Counted from the first letter of the stretch, positions 45,841 through 53,911 are shown. The stretch is 64,000 nt of DNA from Pleurocapsa sp. PCC 7319 (GCF_000332195.1 NZ_KB235922.1:248001-312000); one strand, 5' to 3'. Notes: generated from the letters alone by a model not told the origin. A program made the numbers and translations.

Positions 45841-47925
45841 TTAAGCAGAAGCTAATAGACCGCTATGCCTTAGCAAGGGTTCAGTTTGGGGTTCTCTTCC
45901 TCGGAATGACTGAAATACTTCCATCGGATGTAGACTACCGCCTAAAGAAAGGACGGTATCACGAAAATGTTTCCCAACAGATTTGACAGCATCTTCATCT
46001 GATAAGTCAGCCTCTTCAAAAGCAGCAAAAGCATCTGCACTTAAAACTTCTGCCCATTTATAACTGTAATAACCCGCAGCGTATCCCCCAGCAAAGATAT
46101 GCCCAAAAGCACAGAGAAAGTTATCTTCAGGGATAGGTTGCAAAACACTAGTGGTTTTTGCCAGGCGATCGCGAACATCGTTGGGAGTTTCCTCTCCACC
46201 TGGTTGATAATTGGAATGGAGTTCCATATCTAACATACCGAAGTGTAATTGGCGCAGCATAGCCGAACCACTCATATAGTTTTTGGCAGCGACTAGTTTT
46301 TGATAATATTCTTCGGGTAAAGTCTCGCCAGTTTGATAATGTTTTGCCATCCCAAAAAGAGTAGGGCGATCGTAACACCAGTTTTCCATAAATTGACTGG
46401 GTAACTCTACTGCGTCCCATTCAACATTATTGATTCCCGAAGCACCTACGTAGTCGATAGTAGTCAACATATGTTGTAAGCCGTGACCAAATTCATGGAA
46501 TAGGGTCGTTACTTCGCCAAAGGTCATTAAGCTGGGTTTATCTTCTACAGGTGGAGTTTGGTTACAGGTAAGGTAAGCGACAGGTAGGCGGGTTTCGGTT
46601 TTACCTTCGACAGTCATTTTTGCCCGACCAATGCAGTCGTTCATCCAGGCTCCACCACGTTTTTCGGCGGGACGAGAATAAGGATCTAAATAGAAAAAGG
46701 CGATCGCCTCACCTGTCTCATCCGCAATTTGAAAGTATCTGACATCTTCATGCCAGATAGGAGCTTGTCCATCGGCAGCTGTAATTGTTACGCCAAAGAT
46801 ACGGTTAGCCAAATCAAATAATCCGTCTAAAACTTTGGGTAAGGAGAAATAAGGACGTAATTCTTCCTCATTGAAGTCAAATTTAGCTTCACGCTGCTTT
46901 TCAGACCAATAACTAACATCCCAATTTTTAAGTTCGTCTTGACCAGAAAAGACTTTTAATTCCTCAAATTCTTGAACTGCTGCATCATAACTAGCAACCC
47001 GCAAGTCATCTTGTAGCTTTTGCACTGCTGCTTCATCGGGAGCCATTTTGCTTGCCAGACTTAAGGCAGCAAAGTTATCGAAACCAAGAATATTGGCTTT
47101 TTCCTTTCTTAATTCCAGAATGCGATCGATATTAGCGCGATTATCTAGTTCTCCACTTGACGCACGAGATAAAAACGCCTTATAAAGTTTCTCCCGCAAT
47201 TCCCGATTGGTAGCGTATTTCATAAAGGGAATATAGCTAGGATAATCCAAAGTAACTACCCAAGGACCATTCTCAGGAGTTGCTTCTTCTTCTCCTTCAG
47301 CTTTAGCAGTTTGCGCCATTAACCCCAAAGCACTAGGGGGTAAACCTTCAACATCCTTTTTATCAGTCAGCTTTAATTTAAAAGCCTTGGTTGCATCCAA
47401 GACATTATTAGAAAACTTAGTCGATAATTCTGCTAGCTCTAACTGAATCTGGTTAAATTTCTCTCTGGTTTCCCCTTCTAAACCCACACCAGACAATTCA
47501 AAATCACGGATTGAAGACTCTACAATTCTCTGTTGTGCTGGTTCTAAATTAGACCAGTCTGCACCCTCTTTAATTCCTTTAAAAGCTTCATATAAAGGTT
47601 TGCTTTGACTAAGCTGATTGTAAAACTTGACTATCTCTGGCTGCACAGTCTCATAAGCTTCGCGCAACTCAGGACTATTCTTAACACTCATCAAGTGTCC
47701 GACAATTCCCCAACTCCAGCCCAAACGCTCTTCAATCGCTGTTAGGGGTTCAACTAAACCAGACCATGTAGGGGTTACATTCTCTTCCAGTTTACTAATC
47801 TCTTCTTCTAACTCTTTTAATAGTTGAGTCATTGCAGGAACTACTTGTTCCGCCTTAATTTCGTTAAAGGGTGGTAATCCCTTGCCAATTAATAGTGGAT
47901 TTTTGGTAATAGTTGCGTCTGTCAT
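45841..47925 (-). CDS. prlC: Oligopeptidase A (M3 family zinc metallopeptidase)
   Basis: This 694-residue cytosolic peptidase degrades short peptides, including cleaved signal peptides and transit peptides. The zinc site is in TLFHEFGHGLQHML (HExxH; DNA near 46480-46520), with the third ligand Glu downstream in GINNVEWDAVELPSQFMENW. Other family landmarks are YFYLDPYSRPAEKRGGAW and the C-terminal AGGYAAGYYSYKWAEVLSADAF. Length and motifs agree with PrlC/OpdA. It is monocistronic as far as can be seen, with no neighbours on the same strand nearby. Confidence 0.95.
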   Translation of the reverse strand: MTDATITKNPLLIGKGLPPFNEIKAEQVVPAMTQLLKELEEEISKLEENVTPTWSGLVEPLTAIEERLGWSWGIVGHLMSVKNSPELREAYETVQPEIVKFYNQLSQSKPLYEAFKGIKEGADWSNLEPAQQRIVESSIRDFELSGVGLEGETREKFNQIQLELAELSTKFSNNVLDATKAFKLKLTDKKDVEGLPPSALGLMAQTAKAEGEEEATPENGPWVVTLDYPSYIPFMKYATNRELREKLYKAFLSRASSGELDNRANIDRILELRKEKANILGFDNFAALSLASKMAPDEAAVQKLQDDLRVASYDAAVQEFEELKVFSGQDELKNWDVSYWSEKQREAKFDFNEEELRPYFSLPKVLDGLFDLANRIFGVTITAADGQAPIWHEDVRYFQIADETGEAIAFFYLDPYSRPAEKRGGAWMNDCIGRAKMTVEGKTETRLPVAYLTCNQTPPVEDKPSLMTFGEVTTLFHEFGHGLQHMLTTIDYVGASGINNVEWDAVELPSQFMENWCYDRPTLFGMAKHYQTGETLPEEYYQKLVAAKNYMSGSAMLRQLHFGMLDMELHSNYQPGGEETPNDVRDRLAKTTSVLQPIPEDNFLCAFGHIFAGGYAAGYYSYKWAEVLSADAFAAFEEADLSDEDAVKSVGKHFRDTVLSLGGSLHPMEVFQSFRGREPQTEPLLRHSGLLASA

Positions 47926-48103
47926 GTAAATAGATGCTTAGAGATTATTTTTATATCTATTTACCCTAACGCTTTATTTATCAGTCTCGCAGTAGCAAGC
48001 AGGTTGGGATTACCGAAATTTGGTTGCTATCATCCCAACATAAAAATATAAAACTATAAAACAGTTTTTATGATATCGAGAATTTTTGCAGTCCCTCCAT
48101 TCC

Positions 48104-48202
48104 TGATTTGCTCCATTGGTAGTTTAAGGTTACTTAGCTTCATTATTGATTCAAATTTCATCTAATAATTGTAGCTTGGAAGAATTGTTAATATGCGATC
48201 GC
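48104..48202 (-). pseudogene. Truncated duplicate of the mntA 5' end
   Basis: This 99-base stretch is nearly identical to 49419-49517, the start and upstream region of the complete mntA gene. The ATG at 48161 begins MKFESIMKLSNLKLPMEQI, matching 18 of the first 19 residues of MntA, and then diverges into unrelated codons. The conserved part includes the 5' flank TAGCTTGGAAGAATTGTTAATATGCGATCGC. It is evidence of a local duplication or of recombination between toxin-antitoxin loci. Confidence 0.8.
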
Positions 48203-48269
48203 CTACTTTCCGAGAGAGAGAGCGCGCGTGAAGCGCACTGGTAGAGCCAATCGCTATTAATAACAAAAG

Positions 48270-48482
48270 CTATAAAAACTTGATACCAGATTGTTTTTCA
48301 ATAGCTTTAAGAGTCCCAATGGGAATTATTTTGCTACTGTGAATTGGAACAATTGCGGTGCGTCGAGTCTCTTGATTAAATAACTTGAGATGCGAACCAG
48401 TTTGACCTATTTCATCAAATCCAGCATTTTTGAGTTGTTTGATAATTTCTTTTGCAGTTAGCCGAGGAGTACGAGGGGACAT
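48270..48482 (-). CDS. hicA: HicA toxin (mRNA interferase)
   Basis: This 70-residue protein has the double-stranded-RNA-binding-like HicA fold: LTAKEIIKQLKNAGFDEIGQTGSHLKLF with catalytic H31 in GSH, then AIVPIHSSKIIPIGTLKAIEKQSGI. It cleaves mRNA when unrestrained by HicB. It lies 13 bases downstream of hicB. The order antitoxin-then-toxin is one of the two known layouts. All family residues I can check are intact, so the toxin may be functional. Confidence 0.92.
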   Translation of the reverse strand: MSPRTPRLTAKEIIKQLKNAGFDEIGQTGSHLKLFNQETRRTAIVPIHSSKIIPIGTLKAIEKQSGIKFL

Positions 48483-48495
48483 TAAATAATTATCT

Positions 48496-48708
48496 TTACA
48501 AGACCAATTCTATTTGTTCGGTAGTTGAATCACTAGAATATAAATTATCTGGAATCGGTTCAAGCATTAGTTTAATAGCATCTTCTAAATTAGCGATCGC
48601 TTTTTGCTTGGTCTCGCCAAAAGAGGAAACAAAATTAAGTTCTGGACAAGTGGCAGAATAAGCTTGTGCTTCTTCATCCCATTCAATAACTGCTCGAATA
48701 ATCATCAA
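48496..48708 (-). CDS. hicB: HicB-family antitoxin (short form)
   Basis: This 70-residue protein has the partial RNase H-like HicB fold: VIEWDEEAQAYSATCPELNFVSSFGETKQKAIANLEDAIKLML. It lacks the C-terminal DNA-binding domain of long HicB proteins, so autoregulation may need another factor. It forms an operon with hicA. A 31-base upstream segment (48749-48780) is shared with the mntA locus. The start could be either of the two leading Met codons. Confidence 0.9.
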   Translation of the reverse strand: MMIIRAVIEWDEEAQAYSATCPELNFVSSFGETKQKAIANLEDAIKLMLEPIPDNLYSSDSTTEQIELVL

Positions 48709-48748
48709 TTTGTAATCTGAGTTGATAAGACAGTAGGATTTTATAATC

Positions 48749-48780
48749 TTAGCTTGGAAGAATTGTTAATATGCGATCAC
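48749..48780. repeat. Shared upstream segment of toxin-antitoxin loci
   Basis: TAGCTTGGAAGAATTGTTAATATGCGATC recurs here, at 48171-48202 and, with one change, at 49486-49517. Each copy lies just 5' of an antitoxin start or its remnant on the minus strand. It may be a promoter module or a trace of recombination. Confidence 0.65.
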
Positions 48781-48824
48781 ATATTTTCAGAGTTAGAGGG
48801 ATCGCCTGTGAATATTATTTATTA

Positions 48825-49124
48825 TTATGAAATAATTTTTTCTAGTTCAATAATCAAAGCTGGTAAGCTCTTTTGCAAAGTATCCCAAACGATATCAAAA
48901 TCGATATCATCATCTTCATGAACAAGACGATTACGCATTCCATTAATAAATCTCCAAGGAATTTTTTGTAAGTTATTCTGAGTTATTTTAGATACTCGAT
49001 TAGATGCTTCTCCAATAATTAAAAGTCTACGGACAACAGCATCTTGAAGCTGTAAATCACTTTCTAAATCTGTTCTCGATCTCTCTTCAACATAGCCAAC
49101 AACAATTTTTGCAGACAACAACAT
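48825..49124 (-). CDS. hepT: HepT-like toxin (DUF86/HEPN), N-terminally damaged and lacking the AMPylated Tyr
   Basis: The 99-residue frame matches HEPN-type HepT: DAVVRRLLIIGEASNRVS and R64-N-R-L-V-H69 of the RX4H RNase motif. In the canonical RX4HXY motif the Tyr is the residue AMPylated by MntA; here the codon is GAT, giving D71. The expected longer start (ATG at 49154, MNRDR) is interrupted by an in-frame TAG at 49137-49139, so only the internal ATG at 49124 yields product, ten residues shorter. The gene overlaps or abuts mntA and would be co-translated. Ribonuclease residues persist, so whether it is toxic is open. Confidence 0.82.
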   Translation of the reverse strand: MLLSAKIVVGYVEERSRTDLESDLQLQDAVVRRLLIIGEASNRVSKITQNNLQKIPWRFINGMRNRLVHEDDDIDFDIVWDTLQKSLPALIIELEKIIS

Positions 49125-49125
49125 A

Positions 49126-49476
49126 TCAAGAAGAAACTAGCGATCTCGATTCATATATAATCTGGGCAGAATTTAGGATAGCGTCTCGACGCAAATAATT
49201 TTTACTAGCTGCAATACCTTTACGAGTAATTAAGTCGATGTCCCGATTAAAAATATCCTTTAATTCATCTTCCATTTGCACTAAGTCAAATAAAGTTGGA
49301 TGAGAATCAGGATGAAATTGTACTAATATGTCAACGTCACTATCAGAATGAAAATCATCTCTCAATACAGAACCAAACAATGCAAATTCTGACACTTGCC
49401 AGCGATCGCAAAAACTTTTGATTTGCTCCATTGGTAGTTTAAGGTTGTTGAGCTTCATTATTGATTCAAATTTCAT
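49126..49476 (-). CDS. mntA: MntA-like nucleotidyltransferase antitoxin
   Basis: This 116-residue minimal nucleotidyltransferase has G35-S36-x10-D47-x-D49 (FGSVLRDDFHSDSDVDI), the GSx10DxD active site, and VQFHPDSHPTLFDLVQMEDELKDIFNRDIDLITRKG with the third acidic residue. Known MntA proteins neutralise HepT by transferring AMP groups to a Tyr. It is complete while its partner looks damaged. The internal ATG at residue 7 (MKLNNL) is an alternative start. The 5' end is duplicated at 48104-48202. Confidence 0.9.
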   Translation of the reverse strand: MKFESIMKLNNLKLPMEQIKSFCDRWQVSEFALFGSVLRDDFHSDSDVDILVQFHPDSHPTLFDLVQMEDELKDIFNRDIDLITRKGIAASKNYLRRDAILNSAQIIYESRSLVSS

Positions 49477-49627
49477 CTAATAATTGTAGCTTGGAAGAAT
49501 TATTAATATGCGATCGCAGCGTATCAGATTTCAAGCGATCGCCTGTAAATCTACCTCTTTCTTAAGCGGGAATTTAAAATCTTCACTAAATTCATACTTG
49601 TAACCCATGAGTTTGAGAACCGCTATC

Positions 49628-49819
49628 TTAATCAAAAGTTACAGAAACACGAGGTTGATCAGCTATTGGTGAAAAGCCATACTGTTTAAAAATCTCCTGG
49701 GCTTCAGGAGAAAAGAGAAATTGCAGTATTTGTTGGGCAACTTGAGGATTTTTGCTGTCTTTAACAATGGTAACAGGATAGACTACCGGTGAATGAGTTT
49801 TTTGGGAAGCAGTAGCCAC
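49628..49819 (-). pseudogene. Molybdate-binding protein ModA, C-terminal fragment
   Basis: The 63-residue frame reads VVYPVTIVKDSKNPQVAQQILQFLFSPEAQEIFKQYGF, the highly conserved final segment of molybdate ABC transporter binding proteins. The other three quarters of the protein, including the signal peptide and first lobe, are missing; upstream sequence turns directly into the SRP RNA region. No modB or modC is nearby. It is a relic, probably left by deletion. Confidence 0.85.
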
Positions 49820-49859
49820 AACCGCAAGACATTGGAATTGAAAAAATATCTAAAAAGAT

Positions 49860-49953
49860 GATTCGGATATCACGCCTGTGCTAAGCATCCCGTATTGCTG
49901 CTGCCTTCCGGCCCTGACAAGGTTTGGGCGTTAATACCGCATGAGTCCGAATC
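49860..49953 (-). ncRNA. ffs: Signal recognition particle RNA (bacterial 4.5S type)
   Basis: On the minus strand, the ends GATTCGGA and TCCGAATC pair, and the apical part contains GTCAGGGCCGGAAGGCAGCAGC, the SRP helix 8 signature with the GGAA tetraloop and asymmetric loop bound by Ffh. Length is about 94 nucleotides. The RNA directs signal-peptide-bearing ribosomes to the membrane. Confidence 0.95.
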
Positions 49954-50065
49954 ACAAACTAGCATAACATATCTCAGGGCTAAGATAACCAAGAATTTTT
50001 TTGGTATTGGAGAGTTTCCCCATTGAGCAGAATTTCTTCTTAAGTTAGCGATCGCTAACTTGTCA

Positions 50066-50139
50066 CAGGCCATTCAGGACTCGAACCTGAAACCTACGCC
50101 TTAGAAGGGCGTTGCTCTATCCAATTGAGCTAATGACCC
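50066..50139 (-). tRNA. trnR: tRNA-Arg (anticodon TCT)
   Basis: The minus strand folds as a 74-base cloverleaf: acceptor GGGTCAT with ATGGCCT, D-arm GCTCAATTGGATAGAGC, anticodon loop TTCTAAG with anticodon TCT (AGA codons), and T-arm TCAGGTTCGAGTCCTGA. CCA is not encoded. It lies 112 bases upstream of the SRP RNA gene on the same strand. Confidence 0.95.
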
Positions 50140-50197
50140 AAATCAGCTAAAAAATTTTAACATATTATCATCCTAGATTGTTAGAAAAACTGACGAT

Positions 50198-50360
50198 AAA
50201 GGGCTTCGACCCAGCTATAAGCCATAAGCTATAAGCTATAAGCTAGTTAGAAGAAGTTTTAAACCTCTCCTAACTGTAGACTACTAAACAAGTATTGTTT
50301 AGTAGGGGTCTTAAACCCTCTTAGCTTTAGAGCTCAGAGCTTATAGCTTTTTGATCAAAA
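50198..50360. repeat. Dispersed AGCT-heptad repeat, long copy
   Basis: It starts AAAGGGCTTCGACCCAGCTATAAGCC and ends GAGCTTATAGCTTTTTGATCAAAAAG, with heptads at both sides. In the middle lies a separate inverted repeat, CTACTAAACAAG-TA-TTGTTTAGTAG (50281-50304). The roughly 300-base gap up to 50440 has no gene besides this element. It is the inverse orientation of the 56815-57025 copy. Confidence 0.65.
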
Positions 50361-50440
50361 AGAGCGATCGCTTTTAGTTCAAAGCAGACCGCACTAAATA
50401 AGTCTATTTTCTGAAATTAAATTTAGAATTTTGTTTGAAT

Positions 50441-50743
50441 CTAATTAGAAGCTACTGTTTCTGCATCGACATCAACTGTTTCGCTACTTGCATTTTCTAC
50501 ATTTACATTATTATTTTCTTGTCTAGCTTGTAATTTGGCAATAAGCATTTGCGATAATTCTGTAAATAGTAAACCTGCTACCACTACATCATCAATTTGA
50601 CCCAAAATTGGGATAAAATCGGGTGCAATATCAATCGGACTAATAAGATATATTACAGTCCCAAGCATTACCCACCAACGATATTGAGGGTGGCGAATTG
50701 CGTTACGATACCAGTCGTACAGGGAAGAAAGGGAAAAATTCAT
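50441..50743 (-). CDS. DUF1232 (YkvA-like) membrane protein
   Basis: This 100-residue protein has the DUF1232 core YRWWVMLGTVIYLISPIDIAPDFIPILGQIDDVVVAGLL, a hydrophobic hairpin with the invariant YL.SP.D..PDF.P..G..DD pattern. A polar, Glu/Asn-rich tail follows. Family function is unknown. It is a separate transcription unit before the four-gene unknown cluster. Confidence 0.88.
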   Translation of the reverse strand: MNFSLSSLYDWYRNAIRHPQYRWWVMLGTVIYLISPIDIAPDFIPILGQIDDVVVAGLLFTELSQMLIAKLQARQENNNVNVENASSETVDVDAETVASN

Positions 50744-50857
50744 CTTGGTCTTTGTGTCCTCGATTAACTACATTTATTATGACAGCTCAAGGTTTAAACT
50801 TCAGTGTGGATAACCTCATCCAAATATTTCGGTAAGTACTATTTTTTATTTACCTAA

Positions 50858-51631
50858 TTAAAGTATCAAGCACAAAAGATTCAAGCCAAATTGACGCTTA
50901 TAAACTTTTTTATCTAGGAAATCATAAATTAAATGATGTATAATCCAAGGCTTTAAATGTTTTTCAATCAAATATTGAAGAGATATTTTTAATATACAAA
51001 CTATACTACAAATAATCACTATTTTAAGTAGATAATTTAGAGGTAATAGATACCAAGCTAAAATATTTATCATGATTGCTATGGGTAAAAACAAGCCCCA
51101 AAATAGCCAAGCAATCCGATACCTAGTCTTAAGAGGCAACTGAGATAATATTTGTAAAATTAGCCAATAATGAGCATCTAAAACTCTAGGTAATAATTGA
51201 GAGTTTTGCCAAAAATTTTGCTGAATTTGCTGAGATATTTTTCCTTCTAAATCGATAACACTACGAACTACTGTTGTTGGTTTTTGATTGGTGACTGATA
51301 AGTAATTAGTGGAAAAAATTAAGTAAGATTGCTCAAAGGGTAACTGATTGATAAAGTTTTTAGGGTAAACTGAATTTAATATTTTTGCTATTGGAGAATT
51401 TAGCAAAGCATAATAGCGTAAATCAGCTAATTTAGCTGATGAAAGAGATAATTTCTGCTTGTTTAGTATTACTTGTTCAATGCTACTAATAATTTCTGGA
51501 GTAAGTTGAAAGTGAACTTGGCGGGGAATAGTAACTCTACGACTAATTCTTGATTCTTCCACCTTGATACAAGAATTCAAGATATTGTTAATATTATTGG
51601 TTGTGTTGGTCGTTACTGCTTGATTATTCAC
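50858..51631 (-). CDS. Hypothetical membrane protein of the 50858-53911 cluster
   Basis: This 257-residue protein is of unknown function. It has an Asn/Thr-rich N-terminus (1-25), a soluble region, and two strong hydrophobic segments at about 171-195 and 198-218 (AWLFWGLFLPIAIMINILAWYLL, LLKIVIICSIVCILKISL). The basic segment RRVTIPRQVHFQLTPEIISSIEQVILN near 31-56 stands out. Its start overlaps the stop of the upstream 236-residue gene by 4 bases (ATGA), implying translational coupling. I do not recognise a family; it is likely restricted to cyanobacteria. It is the last gene of the cluster. Confidence 0.7.
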   Translation of the reverse strand: MNNQAVTTNTTNNINNILNSCIKVEESRISRRVTIPRQVHFQLTPEIISSIEQVILNKQKLSLSSAKLADLRYYALLNSPIAKILNSVYPKNFINQLPFEQSYLIFSTNYLSVTNQKPTTVVRSVIDLEGKISQQIQQNFWQNSQLLPRVLDAHYWLILQILSQLPLKTRYRIAWLFWGLFLPIAIMINILAWYLLPLNYLLKIVIICSIVCILKISLQYLIEKHLKPWIIHHLIYDFLDKKVYKRQFGLNLLCLIL

Positions 51632-52305
51632 TGTCTAGCAATCAAAGAAAGCATAAATTTGACCAAGCCTCGCCACTGTTGTTCTCCTGCGGTGGTTGAC
51701 TGTTCGTGAAGTTGTAATAAAAGATCGCGATCGCTACGCCCTAAAATTGCCTGAGAATAGCGGTTAATAATTTTGCCATCTAATTGTAGAGAAGTTTGAG
51801 CATAAGTAGTGTCAGTAATATTGCTGGTCGATGAGGAACTGCGTAAAATGCGATCGCGACGATCTAAGGCGATTTTTCTTTTGTCTAACTGACGTAAAAC
51901 ATTAACAAATTGACGATCTTGCAATAGCTTATAGACCGCAGACATAGTTTCGTAACGTTTATTAGGAATGGGGGCGGGAAGTCTCGTAGAAATAGTTTCC
52001 CATTCACAGTCTCTTTGAGTTAAAACTGGCAAATCCCGTTTGATTTCCGATACCAAAGTGCGATTGTAAAGCTGTGAACTAGGATCGATCAATAATAAAC
52101 AATAGGCTAATTCTAATTGACGGCGTAATTGTAAATAGCGATCGCCAAGAGTTAAATTAATTCCCGACTGCTTTAAATAAGAACGAGAAAGATAGTAGAT
52201 AGCTTGATAAACTTCCCAAGGAATAAATACTTCATCAACAATTTCTTCGACGATGACGGTGCTTATTTCTACGGCAGTAATATTTTCCAGCAGATTATGT
52301 TTCAT
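51628..52305 (-). CDS. Conserved cyanobacterial protein of unknown function
   Basis: The frame opens at 52338, but the ATG at 52305 (MKHNLLENITAVEIS) looks the better start, because the residues before it are encoded by a palindromic repeat that ends at 52348. This gives 225 residues. Strong blocks are VFIPWEVYQAIYYLSRSYL, LELAYCLLLIDPSSQLYN, CEWETISTRLPAPIPNKRYETMSAVYKLLQDRQFV and GRSDRDLLLQLHEQ...GEQQWRGLVKFMLSLIARQ. They look like conserved surface motifs, yet I know no function. It is helical, cytoplasmic, and overlaps the next gene by 4 bases. Confidence 0.75.
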   Translation of the reverse strand: MKHNLLENITAVEISTVIVEEIVDEVFIPWEVYQAIYYLSRSYLKQSGINLTLGDRYLQLRRQLELAYCLLLIDPSSQLYNRTLVSEIKRDLPVLTQRDCEWETISTRLPAPIPNKRYETMSAVYKLLQDRQFVNVLRQLDKRKIALDRRDRILRSSSSTSNITDTTYAQTSLQLDGKIINRYSQAILGRSDRDLLLQLHEQSTTAGEQQWRGLVKFMLSLIARQ

Positions 52306-52330
52306 TTCTGGGAGGAATAAAGTTATAAAG

Positions 52331-52402
52331 TCCCCCAAGCTTGGGGGATTTAGAGTGCAACATTCAGATTATTTGTAGGGGCGAACGGCGGTTCGCCCTT
52401 AC
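52331..52402. repeat. Two adjacent perfect palindromes
   Basis: TCCCCCAAGCTTGGGGGA (52331-52348) is an 18-base perfect palindrome. GTAGGGGCGAAC-GGCG-GTTCGCCCTTAC (52375-52402) is a 12-pair hairpin with one G-T. Both types recur in cyanobacterial genomes as small mobile palindromes. They sit in a 300-base gap inside the unknown cluster that otherwise holds no gene; the rest (52403-52639) shows no structure by eye. Confidence 0.7.
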
Positions 52403-52639
52403 GACAATATTATGTGTCTCAGGTATTGTCCAAATTGATATTATAGTCATTCCAAATAGCAACCAGACGATTTTCGGAAAAAGTAGCAAATAGCAAATAG
52501 CAAGTAATATTTTAGGCTGCTGCTAATACATATCTACCATAAGGAAATTAATTGGAATGACTATAAGACATGACTGGGGCTTCGCCTTTGAAGTCAGAGG
52601 GCAGCATGGATGACAATTCAATAGTCTGGTGAATATTTC

Positions 52640-53476
52640 CTATTCTGCTTGCTCCGTAGATGGTTGGGAATTTCCATGATGCTGAGATTCCCAATTTTGC
52701 CAATTTTGAGCAGCGTTGCGAATATTAAGAGACTTTAGATCAAAAACCTCTTGCTTACCTTCGGGTTCATCTTCTAACCAATCTCCCCAGTCACCTTGCT
52801 CTGCTTGAGGATGTTTTTCATCTTCGGCATCATCATCATCATCATCATCAATATCAGCTAAAGAAAGTAAATCGTCAACAACGCTATCATCTTCATCCTC
52901 CGGTACAAAAGAAGGTAACTTCGGTTCTAATTGATCCGTGTCGACATCTAAATTATCCTCTGATGAAACCCGAGCAGTATTTTTGACTGCTTTTCCCGCC
53001 ACAAGGGCTTCGGGGGATTTATTGCCAGATAGCTGATTTGTCTCAGGTTTAGCGGGTAAAGATTCCCTGGTAACATCTGCGGCTATGTCTACCCAACTAG
53101 ATTGTCCAGCATTTTCTTGCTGTTGCTGAAAAGCCGACATTAAATGAAACATTTTTTGGAGGCTAACTAAATTATGCTGAATTGTCTGATGTCCTTGAGT
53201 TACCTGTTCAATGTGAAACTGTTTAATTTCCGAGTAGCGATCGCCCGCGAATTGTTCGCCAATTTCATTCTCGATTTTTCCTTCAATCAAGTTGATATGA
53301 GTGCGTAAATAATTATCTACTGGGGATTGATTAGCATTTATCTGTCTAGTTTTTCCTGAATTAGAAATTATTTTAGTTGTAATATCTAACTTTGGCGCAT
53401 TACTCATAGCAACAAGAAATGCTTCACTAATGTTTCCTGTTCTGATTGCCTGTTTAAAATCTTCGCTAGATGTCAT
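52640..53476 (-). CDS. Hypothetical protein, paralogue of the next gene, with acidic linker
   Basis: This 278-residue protein is of unknown function. Residues 1-120 are homologous to the neighbouring 119-residue protein: an N-terminal helix (FKQAIRTGNISEAFLVAMSNAPKLDITT), then (T/R)H-INLIEGKIENEIGEQF and the FHIEQVTQGHQTIQHNLVSLQKM helix. The C-terminal half is disordered and acidic, with a run of Asp near 215-220. The pattern INLIEG-IENEIG-EQF followed by QFH-EQV is conserved in cyanobacteria as far as I recall. The pair looks like a tandem duplication with an acquired tail. Confidence 0.75.
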   Translation of the reverse strand: MTSSEDFKQAIRTGNISEAFLVAMSNAPKLDITTKIISNSGKTRQINANQSPVDNYLRTHINLIEGKIENEIGEQFAGDRYSEIKQFHIEQVTQGHQTIQHNLVSLQKMFHLMSAFQQQQENAGQSSWVDIAADVTRESLPAKPETNQLSGNKSPEALVAGKAVKNTARVSSEDNLDVDTDQLEPKLPSFVPEDEDDSVVDDLLSLADIDDDDDDDAEDEKHPQAEQGDWGDWLEDEPEGKQEVFDLKSLNIRNAAQNWQNWESQHHGNSQPSTEQAE

Positions 53477-53551
53477 CGGTTTTAATCTCGAATGTTAGAT
53501 AGTCGGATATCAATTAGAACTTTAGTTGATTGAGCAACGAGCTATTCTCGA

Positions 53552-53911
53552 TCATTTTTCGGATGAGAGATTCGAGTTTGTAAAAATATTACGCATCTTT
53601 GTCAAGCTGGTTAGCTTTTCAATTAACGATGCTTGTCTTTGCTCTACTTGCTCTATATGCAATCGTTGTAGTTCGTCATAGACTGGATTGTCAATTAATT
53701 TAAGATCAATTTCATGATTTACTGTGCCATCAAGGAGGTTGAAACGTGTATATAAACGGCTTTCTGATGAAGATGAATTAATTTGGTCTAGATCCTCACT
53801 GGTATAGATGGTAGTGACTTCTAGCTCCATAGCTTCACTTATGGCGATGGTTAATGCCTCAAATATTTTCCCTGCCTGAATTTTAGCTTTAACTTCTTTA
53901 TTTAAAGTCAT
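53552..53911 (-). CDS. Hypothetical protein, short paralogue
   Basis: This 119-residue protein of unknown function aligns with residues 1-120 of its downstream neighbour: KAKIQAGKIFEALTIAISEAMELEVTT, TRFNLLDGTVNHEIDLKLI, LQRLHIEQVEQRQASLIEKLTSLTKM. It is all helical apart from a short beta region and is probably cytoplasmic. It heads the cluster of four same-strand genes. The sequence just upstream (53912-53960) holds TTCGGAGT and TATAGGT heptad-like repeats. Confidence 0.75.
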   Translation of the reverse strand: MTLNKEVKAKIQAGKIFEALTIAISEAMELEVTTIYTSEDLDQINSSSSESRLYTRFNLLDGTVNHEIDLKLIDNPVYDELQRLHIEQVEQRQASLIEKLTSLTKMRNIFTNSNLSSEK

